Assembly (NCBI GenBank): GCA_023627715.1
Contig: JAMAHW010000103.1
Coordinates: forward strand, 62,001 to 126,000
Direction of reading: 5' to 3'
DNA: 64,000 nucleotides
Source: Periconia sp. R9002
Taxonomy: Eukaryota; Ascomycota; Dothideomycetes; Pleosporales; Periconiaceae
Part shown: positions 56,555 through 64,000 of the stretch, piece by piece
Position numbering within the stretch: the first letter of the stretch is position 1
Layout: the number at the start of each line of letters is the position of its first letter
Translations under genes and position numbers: made by a program
The notes under the pieces: model-generated
What the model was told of the DNA's origin: nothing
The model's database searches: none
The model's input: the letters and a program-made list of their open reading frames with translations, nothing else

Positions 56555-57690
56555 TCACACCCCATTCACGACCTCAAACTCCTCCCCAGGCAACGGCTCC
56601 TCGCCCCTCTCCGTCCTCCACCGATTCGTCGCCTCCAACCCACCAGGCAACCCTCCAAACAACCACCCCCACTTCCTCAAAAACCCCTCCGTCATCTCCC
56701 ACCCCGAGATATCCCACGGCGGACTCCACGCCACAATCCCACTCCTCGCAATCTCTTCATCCGGGAAACCCTCGAACAACCCGCCAATACAATCCGTCCA
56801 CAGATCGTCTTCGTCGAAGGTTCCCGCGGCGCGAATGAGGCGGTCGCGACCCTCCGGGGACGGGAAGATGTCGATCCACGCGGGGTGCGGGACGGTTTGC
56901 TGGAGGTACGTGGGGAGGAGTGTCGGGGGGATGAGAGAGGGGCTGGATGGGTAGGGCACTATGTCGACGACATCGTCGACGTCCGTGCAGGCGAGGGGTG
57001 TGACGAAGAGGCCGGAGATGAGGCTGCGGTTTACGGCGAGGGCGCGGAGGGCGTTGTATTGGAGGAGCACGATGAGGTGGTCGGAAGATAAGGGGAAGAG
57101 GATCTTGGGCGGTAGTTGTTGGTGCTGTGTGTAGTGTTCGGGCAGGAGTGGGGTTTTGGAGTTGAAGAGGCGTTTTAGGCGGGAGGAGGGGATTGGGGAG
57201 ACGGTTTGCTGGGTCTCGTCCCAGCAGTCTATTAGAGGTTCGGATTTGATTACTATGGATCCCGGGTCAGGGGTGTCGTCTTCTAATGCTTTTTTCTTTG
57301 AGGCTAGGGCTTTGCGTTTTCCTTTTGCATGGTCAGTTTGAATGACTGGATAGCTTTTGATCCGGTAGGTTTGGCTGGACTCGAATCCCGCTTTAGACAA
57401 GACATGCAGGATACCAAGAAACGAATCCATTCACTCACGATACGCCCTTGTATTCAGCCTAGTCTGAGCCCGTCTCCGCGCAGCAGCATCTGTAGTGCCC
57501 GTCCAGTCATCCTCGATCTTTCTGGCCTACATGCGGTGAACAAATTGCCCAGCCTTAGCCATGTACACAGTGATGCAGAGTAAATCACACTGTCTCCACA
57601 TACCTCGATTAATTGCGGCTTAGACGCGAGTGCGATTCGCGGTGCTATCGAGTTCACAGGCATATACGACATAGCCATGACGAGTTTCAT
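56555..57690 (-). CDS. bZIP-like regulator with DUF3425 domain
   Basis: Exons on the minus strand 57690-57604, 57526-57439 and 57321-56555 give 313 aa. Introns: 77 nt (GTATGT...TGTAG) and 117 nt (GTGAGT...AAAAG with CTGAC branch). The joined middle reads ARKIEDDWTGTTDAAARRRAQTRLNTRAYRKRKA, the fungal-type basic region (DDWTG..D..RRR.Q.RLN.RAYR). A leucine zipper is not evident after it. The last 170 residues are the DUF3425 domain: LIVLLQYNALRALAVNRSLI, HPAWIDIFPSPEGRDRLI, DLWTDCIGGLF and WSPPWDISGWEMTEGFLRKWGWLF. Members are presumed nuclear transcription factors; targets are unknown. The start is uncertain: ATG 57690 is used, but the frame is open back to ATG 57807. Confidence 0.82.
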
Positions 57691-58177
57691 AGACGTTGAA
57701 GTAACGTTGCGGAACATAGAGGACCGAGATTGGGCTGAAGGAAGGATGTTGTTCCGACTCGCACATGTTCGGACGAAACGACCAGGGTGGGAGTAGGATG
57801 GGAACATATGATTGGTTGGGTATAGCTCATACTAGCTAGCAGAGGTTTAGCGTCATGCAGCCTGCTCACAGAGAGTGTAGAGGCGATGCGGCCCCCATGC
57901 TTCCATGCACCTGGCTCACACATCATTACTCAAATCATCTCATTGGTGGGCTTTATTTAATGTTCCGGTAACTTGTACTGTGATTGGCCGTCATTTCATG
58001 CAGCAGGCTCACATTCTCAAAGAAGGGTTCAGGGTCTTGCGCTCGGGATAGTGAATCAATTCGCCCGTGACTAACTACTACCATCAATCCTAACTACAAG
58101 CCATAACTCCGATGTCAAAGTCCAAAAGCACACGAGACTATCTCCGATATGGCTTCGAGAAGAGCAGTGTAGGGATG

Positions 58178-58184
58178 TATAAAG
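58178..58184 (+). promoter_or_regulatory. TATA box candidate
   Basis: TATAAAG about 140 bp upstream of the SDR start codon, followed by a C/A-rich leader (CATCAAACAACACAC...). Position and context fit an inducible promoter. Confidence 0.5.
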
Positions 58185-58323
58185 GACAGCGACATCCTCG
58201 CTGCATCTTCTCATACCATCAAACAACACACAACACAATCCCATTCACGGCAACACTGAACCACCATTCCACTTCACCACTACCTAGACAACTATACATC
58301 AGCTCAAATTCTCCATACAAACT

Positions 58324-59354
58324 ATGTCTTTCCACCCCGACTCCCTCCCCGACCTCACCGGCAAAGTCTACATCGTGACCGGTGGAAACTCGGGCATGCA
58401 AGTCTCCCCCTCCTCACCCTCTCTCCCATCCACCTATCTAACCAACTCCACAGTGGCTATCACACAGTCGCACACCTCGCCAAACACGGCGCGCACGTCT
58501 ACATGGGCGCGCGATCCCCCTCCAAAGCCGAAACCGCCATCTCCTCCATCAAAACCCAACACCCGACCGCCAACATCACGCTCCTCCAAATGGACCACAT
58601 GGACCTCACCTCCGTAGTCCGCGCAGCAAAACACTTCCAAACGCTCGAAACCACCCTCCACGGCCTCGTCAACAACGCCGGCATCATGGCCGTCCCCTAC
58701 GAACTCACCCGCGACGGCCACGAAGCCCAATTCCAAACAAACTACCTCGCCCACTGGGTCCTAACCACGCACCTCCTCCCTCTCCTCCAACGCACCGCAA
58801 AGACGCTCCCAGCAGGCAGCGTGCGCATCGTCAACGTCTCCTCGTCGGGCCACCTCCGCACGCCCAAGGGCGGCATCCACTTCGCGGACCCGTCGCTCAA
58901 AGACATCAACGGCACCCACTGGCAACGCTACGGCCAGAGCAAACTCGCCAACATCCTACACACCACCACACTCCACCGCACATACGGCCCCGGCTCCTCC
59001 TCCGCGCGCAGCGGCGAGGGCGAGATCTGGACTTCATCCGTCCACCCGGGCGTCGTAGCGACGAACCTCGCCGAGACCGTCAACCAGAACGATTCGACAT
59101 TCTCCGGCACCGTGTGGGTCATGCGCAAGATGGGCTTCGTGATGCCGAGCGACGAGGGCTCGTGGACGAATGTGTATTGCGCGGCTAGTCCCGCGATGAA
59201 GAGCGAGGAGAGTGGTGCGTATATGGATGTGCATAAGAGGTGGGCGGAGTTGTCGTGTTTGAGTGCGTCGGCGAAGGATGCGGGGTTGGCGGAGAGGTTG
59301 GAGGCTTGGACGAGGGAGGTGATGGGGAGGGAGGGGTGGGTTGATGGAGAGTAG
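58324..59354 (+). CDS. short-chain dehydrogenase/reductase
   Basis: NAD(P)-dependent oxidoreductase of the classical SDR fold, resembling the retinol-dehydrogenase/WW-domain-oxidoreductase-like fungal group; substrate unknown. Exons 58324-58397 and 58454-59354 give 324 aa. The intron is 56 nt with a GC donor (GCAAGT), CTAAC branch and CACAG acceptor; splicing it out restores the cofactor motif TGGNSGIG. Other hallmarks: LVNNAGIMA (NNAG), VNVSSSGH (catalytic Ser), YGQSK (catalytic Tyr and Lys) and HPGVVATNL. There is no signal peptide or membrane span. It has strongly C-ending codons. Confidence 0.92.
58398..58453 (+). other. GC-AG intron in SDR gene
   Basis: AT|GCAAGT...CTAACCAACTCCACAG|T, phase 2, 56 nt. 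It joins to GGC-ATT-GGC, completing the TGxxxGIG cofactor motif. Reading through destroys the motif. Confidence 0.85.
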
Positions 59355-60225
59355 GAGTGTTTCTTTCTGTTGTTTTTTTTTTTTCTTTTCTTTCTTTTTC
59401 GTCGTTCTTGGGTTTACTTTGTACGCTATATGTGTCGAGATTCGATATAGACTTTTCCAGAAATTACTCTGGGGTGATTAATTCATATCTTTCATAGACT
59501 TTTTATAAACTTCTCCTGCCTTACATACACTATTACAATAATCAACAAGTCAAAAACCTCTTCAATCCACAAAGTTCGCGGCCCCTTCCCCCGAAATCAT
59601 CAATTGCCATTTGCAAAAAGAGCGCGATCGTCACAACTCCTTACTCACACATTCCAATGCGATAAACTTCGTCACTCATGCATGCACAGATAGGACGGGC
59701 GAAGCCAACGAAGAAGAAAAAGGAGGGAGAGATAAGTAAAAGCTAGCCCGCCCGAAGATTGATAAAGAGAAAAGATACGACGAGAAAGTAACAGCCAAAT
59801 CACTGGTTACACAAAGGGGAATGAAGGGATGGATGTGTCTACGAGAACGGCATGTAATTAAAAAGAAACCTTAGACACAACCGTAGACGAGGGGTTTTGA
59901 AACATTCAAAATTTCCCCCTAAAAGAAAGAAAAAAGCCCTGTTAAAACGTGAGAAATGACAAGGCAAAAAGAAGGTCACTCGTTCTACACATTAGCAATT
60001 GCGCACGATATCAATTAAGCAAAAACCATCTACACAACACAACCACCAACCCCTACTCAAAAAAACCCTCCCCCGAAAAAAACATCTAATCCACCCACAC
60101 CACCAAACACACAAAAGAAAAATTCCATACTCAAAAGCTCAACGCTAGGCCACCCCGGTATCAACCAAGAAGTCAAAAAAGAAAAAAAAAAGGAGAAAAA
60201 GCCAGTACCTCTACATCGATCGAAT
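59355..60225. other. convergent intergenic region
   Basis: T- and A-rich 3' flanks of the SDR and metalloprotease-like genes. Nothing recognisable. Confidence 0.55.
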
Positions 60226-62760
60226 CTAGTACCCACGCTTAACCACCGTCTTAAACCCCGTAGGCCTAGCATCAACGGGCCTTGCTGCGGTGGGTATAGC
60301 AGCGCGGGCGGTGATGGCTGCACCGCCCTCTGGGATTTCGTCACCTTGAGGAGGGGCATTTTCGCCTTCGTTGCCGGCTTCGCCCTCGTTCGTGGGTTCG
60401 CCTTCGGGTTGGCTCTCGGGCTGGCTCTCAGGTTCACCCTGGGGCTCACCACCCGATTCGTCACCAGTAGTAGTCTGATCCCCACCAGTAGTAGTCTCAT
60501 CCCCCGTCGAACCCCCAACACTCGGACCCTCCTCCCACACTCCCGGATTCTCCAACGTCGAATCCGCAGGGGGCTGCGTCAACGCATCAATGTCCTGGAT
60601 CAGAGGCACGACGGTGTCGAGGAAGGTTTGCGCCGAGTCGAGCAGGTTGTTGACGGCGTCGATTTTCTCCGTGATGGACTCGATTTTGTCGACGAAGCTT
60701 GTGCCGGGGGCTGTTTCGGGGGCCGGGGTTTGGATTGGGTCGGAGGATTCGTCAGAGGGGGCGGTGGAGGAGGGGGAGTGGGTGGCGGAGGGGTGGGCGG
60801 AGGTTGCGGTTTCTGAGGCGGCGGGGTGGGAAGAGATGTCAGAGGAGGAGGGGTGGGCGGAGGTGGCGGTGCCTGAGGCAGAGGGGACGGAGGAAGAGGT
60901 TAAGGATCCCCGAGCGGATGAGGCTGGTGCTGAGGTTGCGGAGCCGGAAGCGGCGCTTGAGTGGACTATTGAGGAGGCAGATGATGGTGTAGCTGATCCT
61001 GAGGGGGCGGCAGAAGAACCGGAGACATGGGCAGAGCTTGATGGGACGGCTGAAGAAGCAGAGGAGGGTTTAGCGGTACCAGAAGCAGAAGAAACCACAC
61101 CAGTGGCCTGGGAAGAAAGGGCAGAGCTTGCTTTGATGGAGGACGCGGGCGCAGAAGTGTGAGCGACGACCGAGGATGCCGGGACTGAGGATGCCGGGAC
61201 TGAGGATGCCGGGACTGAGGCAGACGCCTTGGAGGACGCACTTGCAGCTGCGTTCGAGGAGGCCTTTGCGGTGGATGCTGGCACGCTGGAGACTGGTTTC
61301 ACACTGGTAACGGGCAGAGCGCTGGTCACTGGCTTGACAGAGGAGACTGGCTTGACAGAGGTGACCGGTTGGACAGGGGTGACTGGCTTCGCGCTCGTCT
61401 TTGGCGGTACAGGGGCTGCAGTGGTCTTGGGGGGGTCTTGATGTGCCACTGTCTTTGGCGGAGGGGGAGGGGGAGGCGGGGGATTCTTCTTCGAGCCTCC
61501 GCCGTTCGAGCTTCCACCCTTTGAGCCTCCGCCCTTCGAGCCGCCTCCGCCAGATTTAATTTTGGAAGCCTGCACCAAGTTTAGGCTCTCCGGCAAATTT
61601 AGGCCCTCCTCCGAATCGGGGTCCTCCTCCAAATCGCGCTTCAGAACGGCGGGGACGCGATCTGCCTTTGGGAGAGTCTTCCAAAGGCCGTTCTCCACCA
61701 TGTGGTTGTTCATGTACCATCCTGTGAACACTGTCAGAGAGTGAAAGCATCGAAGACGTGAGAGGAGTTCACCCACCAGAGGCAAGAAGAGCCCAGGAGT
61801 CTGCGTTGGCCATGCGGGTGGCGGCGTCGGGGCCTCCGTTTCCAGTGGCACCAACTGCGTGGCCGGTGATCTCTTGGTAGCCGAAAAGTTCGCCTTGTCC
61901 CCCGATGCTGAGAGGGTCTGAGTGGAGTTAGCCTCACAGAATGTTAATGGGAGGATGGGGTGGGAACTTACAAGCTTTGGAGTCAGTGACATGCATCAAT
62001 TCATGCAGGATCATGTATGACAAGAAGCTTCCAGCCATATCCAGTCCCTGAGTGACCTGGGAGAGGTCATGGACCCTGAAGTCTCCAAGCTATTTCGGTC
62101 AGCTTACTTGTATGATACACTGAGCAGTAGTCACTCACCTTCTTCGATGGATTGGCAGATTGAAGAGCTGAGATTTTTGCATCAGAGCAGAGCACAATGG
62201 CCTCACCAGCGGTCTGGTTAGACTTGGCGTCGAGGAAAGAGTACGAGAAGGCTCTTTGGACACCACCGCAGGCGGAACCTTTAGCGGCGCTGGGAGCCTG
62301 GATACGTGCCTCCCTTCCGCTGATCGTATCAATGTAAACGGTGCCGTTACCCTTGTTGCTAAGGTGTTTGTCGTCGCAGTGGATGATGACGGTGTTGCTC
62401 TTCAAGGTTTGCTGTACTTGGGTAAATCCAGCTGCACGATAGCATCAGTAACTGATCCGTGAAATTATGCCTGACTGATTCCATACCAGCGACCTTGCCC
62501 AATACAGCCTCGTCATCCTCGCTTGCTGCATTGAACATATCCTTCAAGAGAGTTCCCTGTCTCTTCTCCGTCTTATCCGAGGCGCGCTTCACAGCGTACG
62601 AAACCATGGCGTCAGCCTCCTTCAACGCATCGTCGATACGGGCCTTGAACGGCGTACAACTCTTGGAATCGATCTTGATAGCGGATGCAACCGTGATGAG
62701 CTGAAGCAGGAAAAGAATGCTACAAACTGCGCCGCCTAGCGGCTTCGAATACACTGCCAT
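60226..62760 (-). CDS. secreted HEXXH metalloprotease-like protein with mucin-like tail
   Basis: Exons on the minus strand 62760-62487, 62431-62139, 62089-61972, 61917-61777 and 61721-60226 give 773 aa with consistent phases. The N-terminus MAVYSKPLGGAVCSILFLLQLITVASA is a signal peptide. The catalytic-type domain (to about residue 285) contains LHELMHVTDS, the HEXXH zinc motif, followed by GYQEITGHA and ADSWALLASGWYMN. This resembles fungal peptidases of the deuterolysin/lysine-specific endopeptidase clan, where the third ligand is an Asp; which residue that is here is inference. Cysteines at CTPF, HCDD, ACGG and LCSD suggest disulfides. From about residue 330 there is a Gly/Ser hinge, nine prolines, KPVTSVKPVSS repeats, ASSVP repeats and a Ser/Ala/Thr-rich stretch probably O-glycosylated. 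An acidic Glu/Gly/Pro/Thr segment then precedes the end at VVKRGY. I see no clear GPI signal. Confidence 0.82.
61172..61216 (-). repeat. 15-bp coding tandem repeat, three perfect copies
   Basis: Three identical copies of GAGGATGCCGGGACT on the plus strand encode ASSVP repeats in the mucin-like tail. Perfect nucleotide identity suggests recent expansion. Confidence 0.9.
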
Positions 62761-64000
62761 TGTAAATTATGTAATGAACAGGAAAAAAGCAAAACAAAAG
62801 AGTGTCTAGTTCGAAATCGAACTGGTGAAATGAATGACTAGTGCCGTAGGCAAATGAAAGACTAAAATGTAAGAAAAAACCTGAGAGGTAAGGCATTTGA
62901 GTGATGGGAGATGACTATATACCAACTACGAGATCTGTCGCCGCGGGGAAGAGCACAGCCTTTGATCGCATTGCGGCTCTGCATCAGCATCGTCTGTGGT
63001 ATACTCCGAAGGATTCTATTCTAACATCATCAAACAGCGTGCGGAGGTGGAAATCTGAAAGGCTCAAGCTGGCTGCTGAATAACATCGGGGTCAGTTTCG
63101 GAAACCTCATCGTGGTCGCTAAGCTTTAGAGACAATTAGGGCGTCGACTAAGTATTAGGGCGTTGGCCATCAGGGCGTTGGCCCCCAAGTCCAGGGTCGT
63201 GAGACGTATGACAGGGTATTAGCTTGCTGCTTAAGTCGATTTGAAATTGGTTTAAAAATGCTCCAACTCGGTTCTCCGTTACGATGAGGTCCATAGGCGA
63301 TGCCATTAAAATAATTGCGTGTGGAGTTCTACGAGACTCAGGCTCTCGCAGTGTGACTCCATCTATCGACGTATCATCCTGTGGTGCATTCGTCTATGAG
63401 GGACCATATCGAGAAGCCACGTGAGAGTCTAGAGAAATACGAACCAGCAACTGTGGTATCGTTTTCCAAAGCGGTTTATCCAAAATGCATGCGAAAGACC
63501 TCCGAAAGTGGTACCCACCAGTCAGTCAGTGAAGGTCAAATCCGCTGTCCTTTACCAAATTGGGCAGAAAAATGTCAAACGACTACCATGCTGCGAAGGT
63601 TTAGTATGTGTTCGTCCTAGTCGTAAAGCTCCGTGGAATAGAATTACGTTTGATGCATATGTGCGACAAGTCTACAAGTGATCACCATCACGGCTTGATA
63701 CTAACCCTCATGCTAGTAAAGCCATCCGAGCTTACCCACTTGACTGATACATCAGATAATCGGAGACTCCGTTGGTATGGAGATTATACCTTTTAACAGC
63801 TTGACTACTTCTTGAGGGCTGGGGAGCTATACAGTGTACACTGACGTGACCGTATCCACGACCCGAAAAGGGAAGTCGACTAGTCCCGTCCTGTCTTGGG
63901 CTTTCTATCGGGGAATTACGATAGTTACCTAATTTCGCATGCTCCGGGCATAAACCGTATGTATGCCTGCCTGGGCCAGTACGCAGGAATGTCAAACCTA
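62761..64000. other. upstream region of the metalloprotease-like gene; no other gene seen
   Basis: The first 200 bases are the likely promoter. Around 63135-63185 the unit AGGGCGTYG occurs three times. Open frames up to the window end are short and unrecognised. Confidence 0.5.
62916..62921 (-). promoter_or_regulatory. TATA box candidate
   Basis: TATATA about 155 bp upstream of the metalloprotease-like start on the minus strand. It is palindromic, so the orientation comes from the gene. Confidence 0.35.

Noticed and set aside
57360..57385. tRNA B-box-like TCGAATCCCGC
   Set aside because: Lies in the second intron of the DUF3425 gene, with no matching A-box or acceptor stem found around it.

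Overview
The window looks like nuclear DNA of a filamentous ascomycete (Pezizomycotina; Dothideomycetes is my best guess, from protein flavour only). Evidence: short GT-AG introns of about 45-220 nt with CTAAC/CTGAC-like branch sites, typical fungal families (DUF3425 bZIP, DUF6536, Mus7/MMS22, Gag1-like clamp, calcipressin), and eukaryotic housekeeping genes on both strands. I see no rRNA, tRNA, CRISPR array, intact transposon or biosynthetic cluster. About twenty genes were placed; most exon chains were rebuilt by hand from splice signals and phase arithmetic.

Layout. 1-5.5 kb: the 3' end of an unrecognised gene, then a divergent mitochondrial pair (dicarboxylate carrier and mitochondrial Phe-tRNA synthetase). 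5.5-16.2 kb: almost 11 kb without a convincing gene, rich in TACCTA/TACATA-type simple sequence. 16.2-23.9 kb: a Ser/Pro-rich coiled-coil protein, 4 kb of non-coding DNA, then PRPP synthetase. 25-31 kb: an IFI6/27-like membrane protein, a 5'-truncated DUF6536 gene and a PrpF-family isomerase. 31.8-46.8 kb: dense housekeeping stretch with mitochondrial GrpE, RNA polymerase II Rpb3, calcipressin, a divergent kinase, ribosomal protein S6, an Ama1-type APC/C activator, Rab geranylgeranyltransferase alpha and a small membrane protein. 47-53.6 kb: one 2174-codon Mms22 exon. 54-62.8 kb: Gag1-like clamp protein, DUF3425 bZIP-like regulator, short-chain dehydrogenase and a secreted HEXXH metalloprotease-like protein with a mucin-like tail.

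How the genes relate. There is no operon-like pathway. Functional links are loose: carrier, Phe-tRNA synthetase and GrpE all act in mitochondria; Mms22 (replication repair), the APC/C activator and Rpb3 act in the nucleus; calcipressin and S6 are signalling-linked. Several neighbours are divergent and share short promoter gaps.

Most interesting observations: a 5-nt microexon encoding part of the first carrier signature; a base surplus inside the catalytic loop of the kinase; two GC-AG introns; an APC/C activator whose exon before the WD40 domain cannot be joined in frame with canonical sites; a DUF6536 gene lacking its 5' half; and a roughly 75-residue low-complexity insertion inside the Phe-tRNA synthetase. 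I found no clear case of a wholly new biological system.
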